DNA of 64,000 bases from CAVZCK01 sp963773735 (GCA_963773735.1 CAVZCK010000016.1:62001-126000), one strand, 5' to 3'; numbered from the stretch's first letter, positions 28,411-38,754 are shown. The notes: generated by a model from the sequence alone, not told the origin. Numbers and translations: made by a program.

Positions 28411-31400
28411 CTACGCCCCGCCGCCGCCTTTCGCGGCCATCTCCGCTTTGAACATCTCGTAATTCTTCCTGACCGTCTTCGTATTCGGATGATCCCCACC
28501 CAGGCTCTTCTCGAAGATCGCCAGCGCGCGGCGCATCAGCGGCTCGGCCTCGGCGAGACGGCCCGTGGCCTTCAGCAGCCCCGCCAGATTGTTGAGGTCT
28601 ATGGCTACTCTGGGGTGGCCGGGTCCGTATGCGGCCTCATCGATGCCGAGCGCCCGGCGCATCAGCGGCTCGGCCTCGGCGAAACGGCCCGTGTCCCGCA
28701 GCAGCCCCGCCAGATTGTTGAGGCGAATGGCTACTCTGGGGTGGTCGGGTCCGTATGCGGCCTCATCGATGCCGAGCGCCCGGCGCATCAGCGGTTCGGC
28801 CTCGGCGAGACGGCCCGTGGCCTGCAGCAGCAGCGCCAGATTGTTGAGGTCTATGGCTACTCTGGGGTGGCCGGGTCCGTAAGCGGCCTCATCGATGCCG
28901 AGCGCGCGGCGCATCAGCGGCTCGGCCTCGGCGAGACGGCCCGTGTCCTGCAGCAGCTGCGCCAGATTGTTGAGGTCGATGGCTACTCTGGGGTGGCCGG
29001 GTCCGTATGCGGCCTCATCGATGCCGAGCGCCCGGCGCATCAGCGGCTCGGCCTCGGCGAGACGGCCCGTGGCCTTCAACAGCTGCGCCAGATTGTTGAG
29101 GTCTATCGCCACAGCGGGGTGGTCGGGGCCGTAAGCGGCCTCATCGATGCCGAGCGCCCGGCGATAGAGCGGCTCGGCCTCGGCGAGACGGTTGGTGGCC
29201 TTCAACAGCTGCGCCAGATTGTTGAGGCGAATGGCCACGCTGGGGTGGTCGGGTCCGTAAGCGGCCTCATTGATGCCGAGCGCGCGGCGCATCAGCGGCT
29301 CGGCCTCGGCGAGACGGCCCGTGTCCTGCAGCAGCTGCGCCAGATTGTTGAGGTCTATGGCTACTCTGGGGTGGCCGGGTCCGTATGCGGCCTCATCGAT
29401 GCCGAGCGCCCGGCGCATCAGCGGCTCGGCCTCGGCGAGACGGCCCGTGTCCTGCAGCAGCTGCGCCAGATTGTTGAGGTCTCCGGCCACGTTGGGGTGG
29501 TCGGGTCCGTATGCGGCCTCATCGATGCCGAGCGCCCGGCGCATCAACGGTTCGGCCTCGGCGAGACGGCCCGTGTCCTGCAGCAGCTGCGCCAGATTGT
29601 TGAGGTCTATGGCTACTCTGGGGTGGCCGGGTCCGTATGCGGCCTCATCGATGCCGAGCGCCCGGCGCATCAGCGGCTCGGCCTCGGCGAGACGGCCCGT
29701 GTCCTGCAGCAGCTGCGCCAGATTGTTGAGGTCTATGGCTACTCTGGGGTGATCGGGTCCGTATGCCGCCTGATCGATGCCGAGCGCCCGGCGCATCAGC
29801 GGCGCGGCGGCCTTATAGTCGGCGCGGCTCAAAAGATAAAGCGCGGTCTGATTACAGAGGCAAGATGTCTTCTTTGCACCTTCGCCCGTGTCCGGCGCGC
29901 TCGGGAGCGACGGTCGTTGCGTGAGACGCAAGAGCGGATGCAGGCTTGGCCAGTTGCGGACATCATGGGTCGGCTTTTCGCCGGACGGAAACGCATCGGC
30001 GACGAGCCGGAGCGCGGTCGCGGCGGTGCTTCTCGGCCTCGCCGCGTTCCGCCAGCCGGGCACGCATCACCTCCTGCACCAGCCGGTGCAGGCTGATGCC
30101 GCGCGAGCCGTCATCCAGCGTCTCGTGAGTGATCAGCGAGACATTGTAGAGCGCGGCGACGGCCTTGTTCAGCTCGGCCTCGCCGATCACATCGGCGGTG
30201 ATGATGTCGAGCGGGATGCGGTCGGGGGCAAGGAAAGCGGCGATCCCCATCAGCGTTTCCGCCTCGGGGCAGGCCGCCGCCGCCTTGCCCATGGCGAGGC
30301 TGAATGTGCCGAAGACGGTGCGCCGGATAGTCCGCATCGTCGGGCAGGTCCTTGATCCGCTCCGCAATGCGCGCGCGATAGGCATCGAAGCCGAGATTGC
30401 TCGCCGTGCAATAGGCGCGGCCATGGCTGAGGGCGAGCGGCAGATAGCCCAGCGCATCGGCGAGGCGCGCGGCGGCGTCGCGGTCCGGGACGGGCGCGCC
30501 CTCCAGCAGATAATCGATGGCGATCTCCGGCGGGAAGACATCGACGGCGAGCGCCTCGGCGCGGCCCTGCCAGCCGGGCCAGCGGCTGGTGATGATGAGA
30601 TGCGCGCCAGAGCGCGGCGTCAGCTTTTCGATGGCCGAGGGCTTTTCGGCGTTGTCGTAGATGAGCAGCCAGGGCTTTTCCGCGCCGGTCTGCGCGATGG
30701 CGTCGAGGGCGAGCTGGGCGGCGTTATCGCGCTCGGGGACGGCTTCGAGGCCGGGCATCAAGCGGCTGCCCAGCGCGATCAGGTCGTCGATAAGGGTCTG
30801 CTCGGTTTCGGCGCGCAGCCACCAGACGCCGCGATAGCGGGCGTGATTGCGCCAGGCATATTCCTGCGCCAGCACCGATTTGCCGACGCCGCCAAGGCCA
30901 TGCACCGCCGCCGACTGCGCGTTGGTGAGCGCGGCGGCTCCTCCCTTCTGCCAGAGCGCGCGGTCGAGATTTGCGAGCAGATCCTCGCGTCCGGTGAAGC
31001 CGGGCACCGGGCGGATCTCGGGATGCAGGATTTGCGACGGGCGCATATTTCAGACCCGCTGCGTAATTTGCTTCCGGCGCGGCCGGATCGATGGCGCCGC
31101 TGACAGCTTTACCAAGGGCGGTCGCATCATGCAGGATAGGCACGAGGTTGTAGGCCCAGGGGATGCTCTTGAGGAAGCCGGTGGGTACGCAATCCTCGAT
31201 GCGCAGCACGATCAGCCGCTGCTTCTTGTTGCTCGGATCGCCGGTCAGCGCAAAGTCCGCTTCCGCCATGCAATAGTCGCTCTGCATATAGGCTTTGGAG
31301 AGCAGAGCGAGCATCCGGCCGCCGTGATCGACCTTGGCGAAGCCATCGCGCATGCAGGCCATGAAGCTGGTGTGGCCGAAATTCTCGTCCTGGAGGAATG

Positions 31401-31524
31401 TCGTGTAACCGGCGTCGCGCAGAATGTGAGCGATCAGGATGGCGATCTCCTTATCCGCGCCGGCACGGGAGATGAACAGCTCGCCTGCCCTGGCCGCGCT
31501 CTTCCTGTCCGTGCCGTCCGCCAT
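28411..31524 (-). CDS. TIR - NB-ARC - TPR protein (bacterial NLR-like, three frameshifts)
   Basis: Three +1 shifts (near 31050, 30330 and 30020) break one 1036-residue frame. Residues 1-150 are a TIR domain (ELFISRAGADK; putative NADase glutamate E88 in SDYCMAEADFAL). Next is an NB-ARC STAND ATPase: P-loop VHGLGGVGKSVLAQEY, Walker B WLLIYDNAE, sensor LIITSRW, GYLPLAL and an MHD-like SLHRLVQEV. The C-terminal half has ten near-identical 42-residue TPR units and a divergent last one. By analogy with STAND immune proteins, ligand sensing by the TPRs would trigger oligomerisation and NAD depletion by TIR. The gene follows ydcF by 76 bases. An antiviral role is inference. Confidence 0.85.
28550..29830 (-). 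repeat. ten tandem 126-bp TPR-coding repeats
   Basis: The repeat period is 126 bp (42 residues), and long stretches are identical at DNA level, for example GCGGCCTCATCGATGCCGAG in almost every unit. Differences are confined to a few codons: D/G before HP, R/N/S/A after it, I/G and D/R two and three residues on, and the pair before the threonine (QD, KA, QA or RD). This pattern points to recent duplication or gene conversion among units. Confidence 0.9.
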
Positions 31525-31600
31525 CGACCGCCGTCCCGGTTTTCCCGTTTACGGCAATATCACATGTGGCGTGATCGCCGCCAAGCCGTATATCTCCCGC

Positions 31601-32380
31601 TCATTTAAGGCGTCCGGTGATCCAATAGGCAAGGTAGCCGACCCACTCTTTCGCCGCCAGGTCGATATCGCTCCAGGCGCCAGACGCGCCCGATGAAAAT
31701 CGCAGCAGATCCTCCAGCCCGCGCGTGCGGAAGTCGACCGGCCAGGCGATGACATCGAAGCCGGCGGCACGAAAGCAGCCCATAGCGCGCGGCATGTGAA
31801 AGGCCGATGTGATCAAGAGCCAGCGCTCGCCCGGCTTGGGCGCGATCAGCTTTTTCGTGAAAACGGCGTTCTGCCAGGTGTTGCGCGACCGGGTTTCCAG
31901 CGTGATGCGGGCCGGATCGATGCCGATTTGCGTGAGAAAGCGCTTGGCGATGCCGGCCTCGTCGGTGCTGCGATAGACCAGAGATCCGTCGCCGCCGGAT
32001 ATGACAATGCGTGCGCCGGGATAGCGGCGGGCGAGCGCGGCCGCCTCGGTCAGCCGCTCGGCCGCCTCATTGAGCGCGACCTCGTTCCGTGCGACCGACA
32101 CCAGAGAATTGATCATGCCGCCGAGAACGATCATGCCATCGACGCGGTCGCTATCAGTGGGCGCCGGCCGCGAATATTGCTGCTCCAGCGACAGCAGCAT
32201 CGCATTGGCGAGCGGCGTAAGGCCGCCGATTGCATAAATCCCGGCTGTCACCCATAAGACACGCATCGCCGTTTGCGCGCGCCCGGCCCGATAAAGGACG
32301 GCGCCCAGCGCAAACAGAAGAATGAGCAGGCTCGATGGCTGAATGAGGTACCATATTACCTTCGAGACAAGAAAGAACAT
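31601..32380 (-). CDS. YdcF/ElyC family protein (DUF218)
   Basis: The 259-residue protein has two N-terminal membrane helices and a DUF218 domain with the conserved segments DGMIVLGGMI, IVISGGDGS, LETRSRNTWQNA and LLITSAFHMPRAMGCF. Relatives such as ElyC and SanA affect envelope integrity and peptidoglycan or undecaprenyl-carrier metabolism, but the chemistry is not settled. It lies 76 bases upstream of the TIR protein on the same strand, which may be chance. Confidence 0.85.
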   Translation of the reverse strand: MFFLVSKVIWYLIQPSSLLILLFALGAVLYRAGRAQTAMRVLWVTAGIYAIGGLTPLANAMLLSLEQQYSRPAPTDSDRVDGMIVLGGMINSLVSVARNEVALNEAAERLTEAAALARRYPGARIVISGGDGSLVYRSTDEAGIAKRFLTQIGIDPARITLETRSRNTWQNAVFTKKLIAPKPGERWLLITSAFHMPRAMGCFRAAGFDVIAWPVDFRTRGLEDLLRFSSGASGAWSDIDLAAKEWVGYLAYWITGRLK

Positions 32381-32601
32381 CGAAAATAATCTCCGATCGA
32401 TGACTGCTTATGGCTTTGTCGGCAATCGAAAAGAAGCCGCATGATCCCCGATCCGGACGCCGCCGTTCGACGTTCTTGAATCAATGGCTGTTCACCATAT
32501 ATACTGGAACGTGGTTGTGGAGTGCCCCCAGGGGGCTTCACCGCGCGTCATGGAAAGCCGCGCAACCCGACATGGGAAAGTCGCTTTGCAAGGGCTTTTG
32601 G

Positions 32602-33024
32602 ATGTCGCGTATTGTTAACAATCCTTTGCTCCTGGGCTTCGAGGAGATAGAGCGGATGCTGGATCGCATCGCCAAAGCCTCAGGAGACGGATATCCCCCT
32701 TACAATATTGAGCGTATTTCCCCGTCGGACGGACTCGGTGAGCGCATTCGCATCGTCCTTGCCGTTGCTGGTTTTTCTCGCGAGCAGCTTGAGATTGTCG
32801 TTGAGGATAGTCAGCTTACAATTAAGGGAAAGCAGGAGAACGATGCGTCTCGCACCTATCTCCACCGCGGGATCGCCGCAAGGCAGTTTCAGCGAAGTTA
32901 TGTCCTTGCGGACGGGTTGACGGTATTATCGGCTGAATTGGATAGCGGACTGCTTTCGATCGACCTGATGCGGCCAGTTCCGAACCGGCGCGTCAAAAAA
33001 ATTGAAATCAAGGATCGCGCATAA
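32602..33024 (+). CDS. Hsp20 family small heat-shock protein
   Basis: A 140-residue alpha-crystallin-type chaperone of the class common in Hyphomicrobiales, starting MSRIVNNPLLLGFEEIERML. The alpha-crystallin domain (about 30-125) includes AVAGFSREQLEIVVEDSQLT and KGKQENDASRTYLHRGIA. I chose the ATG at 32602, with AAGGG at 32590-32594; an in-frame ATG at 32572 is possible. It holds unfolding proteins in a refoldable state. A DUF1150 gene follows, the usual partner in this order. Confidence 0.88.
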   Translation: MSRIVNNPLLLGFEEIERMLDRIAKASGDGYPPYNIERISPSDGLGERIRIVLAVAGFSREQLEIVVEDSQLTIKGKQENDASRTYLHRGIAARQFQRSYVLADGLTVLSAELDSGLLSIDLMRPVPNRRVKKIEIKDRA

Positions 33025-33095
33025 TGCTCGACAGTTGGAGCATCGCGTGAAAGCGAGAGTACCGGGCCGTCACGCTAAAGTGAGGAGAAACGATC

Positions 33096-33362
33096 ATGAC
33101 ACATGAAGAAATTTCATCTGCTCCTCTGCCCATGTCCGAGATTGAATTCGCTGCGCTTGGTGACGGCGAGATCGCCTATATCAAGACGCTCAGCCCGGAA
33201 CAGGCCCGCGACATCTATCCGCAGCTCAAGGGTCTGCCCGAGGGAATCACGATTTTTGCGGTTCATGCCGCCGACGGAACGCCTCTTGCTCTGACGGATA
33301 CGCATTTTGCCGCCGTCGAGAATGCCAAGGAGCACGATCTCGAACCGGTAAGCGTGCACTGA
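33096..33362 (+). CDS. DUF1150 family protein
   Basis: A small 88-residue acidic protein of unknown function, containing YIKTLSPEQARDIYP and GITIFAVHAADGTPLALTD. GAGGAG lies before the ATG. In Hyphomicrobiales it is regularly found just downstream of an hsp20 gene, as here, so it probably belongs to the heat-shock operon. Confidence 0.85.
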   Translation: MTHEEISSAPLPMSEIEFAALGDGEIAYIKTLSPEQARDIYPQLKGLPEGITIFAVHAADGTPLALTDTHFAAVENAKEHDLEPVSVH

Positions 33363-33376
33363 TCCGGACTAAAAGC

Positions 33377-33402
33377 GGGCGCCCTCGGCGCCCATTTCTT
33401 TA
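33377..33402 (+). terminator. rho-independent terminator after DUF1150
   Basis: The hairpin GGGCGCC-CTC-GGCGCCC is followed by ATTTCTTT, 15 bases past the DUF1150 stop. It separates the hsp20 operon from the convergent ptsN gene. Confidence 0.7.
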
Positions 33403-33412
33403 AGGGATGGGT

Positions 33413-33877
33413 TTAGGCCGCGTGTGAGGCCGCAGGTTCCGTCAGAACCGCATAGAGAGCTTCTTTTTCGCGCGATGAGCGCAGCTTTTCCACCGCCGTT
33501 GGCTCCCTCATCAGCCGGGAAATCCGCGCCAAAGCCTTCAGATGGTCGGCACCGGCATTTTCAGGGGCAAGCAGCAGAAACAGGAGATCGACCGGCTCTT
33601 CATCGATGGCGTCGAAGTCGATCGGCTCCTCCATGCGCGCAAAAAGCCCGATAATATGCTTGAGTGAATTGATCTTGCCGTGGGGGATGGCGATGCCATT
33701 GCCCACGCCGGTCGAACCGAGCCGCTCGCGCTGCAGGAGCGTGTTGAAAATCTCGTGCTCGTCAATCCCCGTCAGCTTCGCCGCCCGGATCGAGAGCTCC
33801 TGAAGCGCCTGTTTCTTGTTGGCCGCCTTCAGGGAGGGAATCACGCCGTAAGGTGTGATGAGATCGCTCAGATCCAT
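33413..33877 (-). CDS. ptsN: PTS IIA-like nitrogen-regulatory protein
   Basis: A 154-residue EIIA-Ntr protein. The phosphorylated histidine is in GNGIAIPHGKINSL and the domain begins MDLSDLITPYGVIPSL, which fixes the start at 33877 rather than an upstream ATG at 33907. It is the terminal acceptor of the nitrogen phosphotransferase chain and regulates potassium transport and metabolism by protein contact. It is the last gene of the rpoN - hpf - ptsN run, the standard order in proteobacteria. Confidence 0.93.
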   Translation of the reverse strand: MDLSDLITPYGVIPSLKAANKKQALQELSIRAAKLTGIDEHEIFNTLLQRERLGSTGVGNGIAIPHGKINSLKHIIGLFARMEEPIDFDAIDEEPVDLLFLLLAPENAGADHLKALARISRLMREPTAVEKLRSSREKEALYAVLTEPAASHAA

Positions 33878-33925
33878 GGTTTTTTCATACGCTCCCGTGA
33901 CCTGCAAAAATGCCTGGTCTCTACT

Positions 33926-34525
33926 TTAGCTTGAACTGTCAGATTGGCCCGCCGAACCGCCTGGGTCGATCCAGCCAATATGGCCATCGTCCCGGCGGTA
34001 AACAACGTTGAGCCGGCCATGGCTCGCATTCTTGAAGATGAGGAACGACGTGTCTGCAAGATCCATCGCCATGACGGCGTCTCCAACGGACAATTCGTGA
34101 ATTGCGACTTGCGTTTCGGCAACGATAGCCGGAGCCAGTTCGATCCCCTCAGTTTCGTCCTCGTCGCTCTGGCGTATCACATAATCGATTGCGTTCAGCG
34201 ACACACCCTCGCCTTTCGGCGCGGAATCTGCGTGATGATTCTTCAGCCGGCGCTTATAGCGGCGCAACCGCTTCTCAAGCCGGTCCATCGCCTCATCGAC
34301 GCTTGGATGCGGTTCACCCGCGGCGCCGCTCGATTGAAGCGACAGCCCCGAGACAAGATGGACCGCGCAAGTTGTAATAAACTGCCCGCGTTTCTTCTCG
34401 ATGACGACATTCGCGGACAAGCCTTTGCTGCCGTATTTTTCGACCGCTCTTTCCAGCTTTTCCAAGATGTAGCCACGAAGAGCCGATCCCAGATCAAGAT
34501 TTTTTCCGGTGACTTGAATAGCCAT
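33926..34525 (-). CDS. hpf: ribosome hibernation promoting factor, long form
   Basis: The 199-residue protein has an N-terminal S30AE/YfiA domain (about 1-105, MAIQVTGKNLDLGSALRGYI) and the C-terminal dimerisation domain of long-form HPF (about 145-199, VAIHELSVGDAVMAMDLAD). Long HPF binds idle ribosomes and joins them into 100S dimers in stationary phase. It lies between rpoN and ptsN on the same strand. Confidence 0.93.
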   Translation of the reverse strand: MAIQVTGKNLDLGSALRGYILEKLERAVEKYGSKGLSANVVIEKKRGQFITTCAVHLVSGLSLQSSGAAGEPHPSVDEAMDRLEKRLRRYKRRLKNHHADSAPKGEGVSLNAIDYVIRQSDEDETEGIELAPAIVAETQVAIHELSVGDAVMAMDLADTSFLIFKNASHGRLNVVYRRDDGHIGWIDPGGSAGQSDSSS

Positions 34526-34749
34526 GCTTTTATGTCATCGCGTCATTCTGCGGCCGCCTGCCCTAGCCGCAAGTACGCTGTCTATATTTGACCGAACCTT
34601 ATTAGCCCGGTTCGTCCTCGCCACCCACACTAGCCGGGCGGACCGTATTCCAGAGCTCTCGCAATGTCAAACAGGACCACCATTGTGGAACGAGTTTGAC
34701 GATGTGAAAAGAGCGAATGCACCTTCGTGCCAGCACTTGGTTATCGGCA

Positions 34750-36295
34750 CTATCCCCTAGCCTCGGCCAGGGACGGTGCGGAGGCTGAAATCTTACTTCG
34801 CCTGCGTTGAACCGACGACGGAATCCGCATTATTTCGCGGTATTTGGCGACGGTTCGCCGGGCGATGTCGATGCCGTCATCGCGAAGCATGGCGACGAGT
34901 TTGTCATCGGAAAGGATACTGCGCGGCAACTCATTGTCGATCAGCTCCTTGATTCGATGTTTAACTGCCTCGGACGAGTGTGCATCGCCCATCCCCGCGG
35001 CCGGGATCGCGGAGGTAAAGAAATACTTCAGCTCAAAGGTTCCGCGTGGCGTCTGCATGTATTTGTTCGAGGTGACACGGCTGACCGTCGACTCGTGCAT
35101 TCCGATGCGGTCCGCTACGTCCCTAAGCCCCAGCGGCCGTAGGCCGCGCACGCCGATTTCGAGAAAAGCCTCCTGCTGGCGGATGATTTCGTCGGCGACC
35201 GTCAACATGGTCCGCCGCCGCTGATCGAGGCTGCGCGCCAGCCAGTTGGCCGTACTCATGCAGCCTTGCAGATAGTGCTTGTCCCGCTCGGTGCGCACCA
35301 TGCGCTTGGCAGCGGCATAGAAGCCGCGATTGACGCTAATGCGCGGCAAGGTTTCGCTGTTGAGCCGAACCTTCCAGAAGCCGTCGCGGTCGCGTTCAAC
35401 CAGAATATCGGGGATGACGGTTTCGACGGGCACGGAGCCAAATTCCAACCCTGGCTTCGGGTTGAGCGTCCGGATCTCCGCGATCATATCGATGAGATCG
35501 CTTTGATCGACCTGACAGACGCGGCGAAGCCTGCCGAGGTCATGGCTGGCCAACAGTTCGAGATGGGCAAGCAGCGCCTCGATACAGGGATCGAAACGGT
35601 TGCGCTCCTTCAATTGCAGCGCCAGGCATTCGGCGAGAGACCGGGCGCCCACGCCGCAAGGTTCGAAGCTCTGTATGAGGGCCAGTACCTCCTCGACGAG
35701 ACAGGCCGGCGCGCCGAGCCGCTCTGCGATATCCTCGACGGCGCCACGCAAATAACCGGCATCATCGATCAGATCGATCAGATGATCGCCAATCAGCCGC
35801 CTGACAGGATCAGCCATTGCAATATGGAGCTGCTGGCGCAGCTGGTCGCGCAGCGTGGTCTCCTGAGCGGTGTAATCCTCAATCCTTGCCCCGCTCGGCT
35901 CATTCGAGCTGCCGCTCGCGGAGCGCAGCGACAGCGTTTCATAGTTGCCGGCGGGCACCGCGACGGCGTCGTCGCCGTAATCCCCGCTCTCGCTGACGAG
36001 GATCGGCGTCCCGCGGTGCGGAATCATCACCGGCGCCCAGCGTGTCCACCTCCTGAGTTTCGCCATTGACCTTTGCTTCCGTGCCGGTGCGCTGCTCGGC
36101 TGCCACGCCATTGAGCGCTTCCGCCTCGTCCGAGCTGCGGTCATCCCAATCGATCAAGGGGTTCTGTTCGATTTCGCGTTCAAGAAAGCTGTGCAATTCG
36201 AGGTTGGAAAGCTGCAAGAGCTTTATCGCTTGCTGCAATTGCGGCGTAATGACAAGCGACTGGGTATGTCTGAGCTCTAGCTTCGTCTGGAGCAA
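34750..36295 (-). CDS. rpoN: RNA polymerase sigma-54 factor (frameshifted)
   Basis: One +1 shift in the poorly conserved acidic linker (about 36000-36020) splits a 514-residue sigma-54. Region I is intact (LELRHTQSLVITPQLQQAIK), as are the core-binding domain, the helix-turn-helix (IGMHESTVSRVTSNKYMQTP) and the RpoN box ARRTVAKYRE. Sigma-54 directs RNA polymerase to -24/-12 promoters of nitrogen, carbon and motility genes and needs enhancer-binding activators. A break here with both halves perfectly conserved is a strong hint of consensus error. Confidence 0.92.
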
Positions 36296-36399
36296 GATTT
36301 CCGTTCCACGTTCAACTCAAATACAAACTCGACGCGCGTTCTTCGTTTCTGCATCGATTTTACCGAGCTCCGGCTAAAACCTTCGTTTGGATCGATGCA

Positions 36400-37233
36400 C
36401 TAGCGAGCGAACATATCACCGAGATAGACGCGCCTTACGTCCTCATTGGCAACGACCTCGGCCGGCGTGCCTTCGGTCAAAACCTTCCCATCATAGATGA
36501 TATATGCCCGGTCGATCAGCTCCAAAGTTTCACGGACGTTATGATCTGTTATCAGAACCCCAATTCCGCGCTGCGTCAAATGCCGCACGAGCGCGCGGAT
36601 GTCGCCCATAGCGATCGGGTCAATGCCGGCGAACGGCTCGTCGAGCAGCATGTAGGAGGGACGGCTGGCAAGTGCCCGTGCAATTTCGAGACGGCGCCGC
36701 TCACCGCCTGAGAGGGCGATGGAGGGCGATTTTCTGAGACGGCTGATGCGGAATTCCTCGAGAAGCGAGTCGAGCTGGCGCTCGCGCTCCCGGCGGCTGG
36801 GCTCGACGACTTCGAGAACGGCGCGGATATTCTGCTCGACGGTGAGCCCGCGAAAGATGGATGCTTCCTGGGGCAGATAACCGATGCCGAGCCGGGCGCG
36901 CCGATACATGGGCAGCTTCGTCACCTCGTGGCCGTCGATGACCACGTTTCCCTGATCGGGCCGGATCAGGCCTGTAATCATATAAAAGATCGTGGTCTTG
37001 CCGGCGCCGTTCGGCCCGAGAAGTCCAACAGCTTCACCCTTGCGCAACATCAGGCTCGCGCCGCGCACGACGGTTCGCTGCTTGAAGCTTTTCACAAGGC
37101 CCGAAGCGGAGAGCTGGTTGTCCGGGGCGGCGATTTGGCGCCTGCGGGACATTTGCTCGGGATGAAGCCGATGAACGGGAGCGCTCGGAACGCCCCTTGG
37201 TGCCCGCGGATTATGTCTGTCCATGATCGCCAT
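36400..37233 (-). CDS. lptB: lipopolysaccharide export ABC ATPase
   Basis: The 277-residue protein is a typical LptB with an extra basic N-terminal stretch of about 35 residues. Walker A is LGPNGAGKTTIFYM, the signature ALSGGERRRLEIARAL and Walker B MLLDEPFAGIDP. It powers extraction of lipopolysaccharide from the inner membrane together with LptFG and the LptC-LptA bridge encoded just upstream. The order lptC-lptA-lptB-rpoN is conserved in proteobacteria. Confidence 0.95.
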   Translation of the reverse strand: MAIMDRHNPRAPRGVPSAPVHRLHPEQMSRRRQIAAPDNQLSASGLVKSFKQRTVVRGASLMLRKGEAVGLLGPNGAGKTTIFYMITGLIRPDQGNVVIDGHEVTKLPMYRRARLGIGYLPQEASIFRGLTVEQNIRAVLEVVEPSRRERERQLDSLLEEFRISRLRKSPSIALSGGERRRLEIARALASRPSYMLLDEPFAGIDPIAMGDIRALVRHLTQRGIGVLITDHNVRETLELIDRAYIIYDGKVLTEGTPAEVVANEDVRRVYLGDMFAR

Positions 37234-37365
37234 AAGAAAACCGGCCGGGATTTAGGCACGCTCCTTGCAAAGAAGCTATAGTGCCAACGGGTGGAAAGGT
37301 TAATTCGAATTTTACGACGCAATGAAGACGGGCGCCTCGGCCAGTCGGCCTATATCAGCGGCCGG

Positions 37366-38074
37366 CTATGGCTGCGTTGTTTTGCCGCTCGTCGTTTTGC
37401 CGCCAATTCCCGGCAAATTCGGCTGGGATTTCGGTGTGAACACGCCAATGATGCGTGCCTTCTTGCCTTTCTCGTTATTGGCCGTGTCATTTTCGAAGCG
37501 GCTCAGACTGGTCTTGAGGTCGATTACAAGACGGTCGCCTTTGATTGCATTGGTTCCTTGAGAGACCACGACATCACCGCCCAATGTGACAAGCTGTTTT
37601 TGGACTTCGAATTTGGCCCAGCTACCTGTCGCCGTCTGGTCCTTCGTCGTCACCCGAACGTCGCCCTTGGCGTCTATCTGGGTGATCTCCGAATTGCCGC
37701 CTGGCAGGACGGAGGCAGCGGAGACTGCATTGCCCGAAGCGGTCTGAGCTGGTGCGGAACCGCCATTGGCGCCATCACTATTGGACTTGCTCGTATAGGT
37801 GACGTAGAGCTCCGTGGAGCGGAGATTGAAATCGCCCTGCGTGGCCAGAACATTTCCCTTGAAAACGGCAACCTTCTTCTTGTCGTCGACTTCGAGCGAA
37901 TCCGAACTCGATGTTGATCGGCTTATTGGCATTGGCGGAATAGTTGGTTGCCAGACTGCTGCCGGGAGTCTGAGCCGATGTTGGCAGGCCGGCGGCGACC
38001 AGCAGCAGCGCCGCGCCGAGACCTTCGCGGAACCTGCGCGCTAACGTGGGATCAGCAAGACGGATCAGCTTCAT
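37366..38074 (-). CDS. lptA: lipopolysaccharide transport periplasmic protein LptA (frameshifted)
   Basis: Removal of one base near 37918 gives a 235-residue exported OstA/LptA-domain protein: signal peptide (about 1-35), then SDSLEVDDKKKVAVFKGNVL and AKGDVRVTTKDQTATGSWAK. LptA forms the periplasmic bridge carrying lipopolysaccharide to the outer membrane. The start overlaps the lptC stop by four bases. The gene is expected to be essential, so a real frameshift is unlikely. Confidence 0.88.
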
Positions 38075-38754
38075 TGTGCACCCCCCTCCGGAGCCTTCTC
38101 CAGATGGACCTTCACCCTACCCTCGAATATAGCGCGCAATTCACTGGAATAAAGGGTCATGGTCTGGGCTTTGATCGTACTATTGTGGAAAGCGAGGTCT
38201 ACCGGGTCTTTCGAGATGATCTTGTTTTCCTGCAGGAACGCGGTCGCCGTCTTGAGTTTGCCTTTGAAGCCGGCGGTCCCGCCGATTAGGGCGCCATTGT
38301 CGAATGTCAGCTCCTGCTCTTTGGACTGATAGATCCCGGTCGGCGCCTCGAGCGTGGTGGTCTCGCCGGCCTTTGAGACGATATTGCCTGTGATCGTGTT
38401 CAGCGTGATGAGTTCCGGGTTTTCGACGTGCTGCGTGGCATTCTCCGCCCGGACGTCGTAAGCGCCATATTTTTCGTTGACGCCCTTGAACCGAGGATTG
38501 ACCATTTTCAGACCGCCTCCGGTGACATCGACCGATTGGACGCTCGCCTCGCCGCCTTTGATCTTCACGGACAGACCGGACGGCATGAAATAGAGTGCCG
38601 TAATAACGACCGCCAAGACGGGCAAAAACCTGCGCAGCATTTTGACGAGCGCGCTATGGCGCTTTGCTTCGCGAAAGGCCTTGGCGCGGTCGCCCGAGTT
38701 CGAAATGGCGGCGAAACGCGCCGGCACTTGCCGGACATCGGTCTGGATGGCCAT
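38071..38754 (-). CDS. lptC: lipopolysaccharide export protein LptC
   Basis: A 227-residue protein with one N-terminal membrane anchor (about residues 39-58, FLPVLAVVITALYFMPSG) and an LptC-type beta-jellyroll (FKGVNEKYGAYDVRAENA). It links the LptBFG transporter to the LptA bridge. Divergence is usual in alphaproteobacterial LptC, but position before lptA and lptB makes the assignment firm. Confidence 0.88.
   Translation of the reverse strand: MAIQTDVRQVPARFAAISNSGDRAKAFREAKRHSALVKMLRRFLPVLAVVITALYFMPSGLSVKIKGGEASVQSVDVTGGGLKMVNPRFKGVNEKYGAYDVRAENATQHVENPELITLNTITGNIVSKAGETTTLEAPTGIYQSKEQELTFDNGALIGGTAGFKGKLKTATAFLQENKIISKDPVDLAFHNSTIKAQTMTLYSSELRAIFEGRVKVHLEKAPEGGAQ

Noticed and set aside
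28550..29830. Regularly spaced repeats resembling a CRISPR array
   Set aside because: The period is 126 bp with no unique spacers, and the repeats translate into one continuous TPR frame on the minus strand.
28489..30096. A 535-codon open frame on the plus strand
   Set aside because: It is the exact antisense of the TPR repeats and owes its length to their repetition and high GC content.
32500..32601. ROSE-type RNA thermometer before hsp20
   Set aside because: A hairpin (GCCCC-CAG-GGGGC) and a sequence able to touch the AAGGG site exist, but I could not build the characteristic multi-hairpin ROSE structure by eye.
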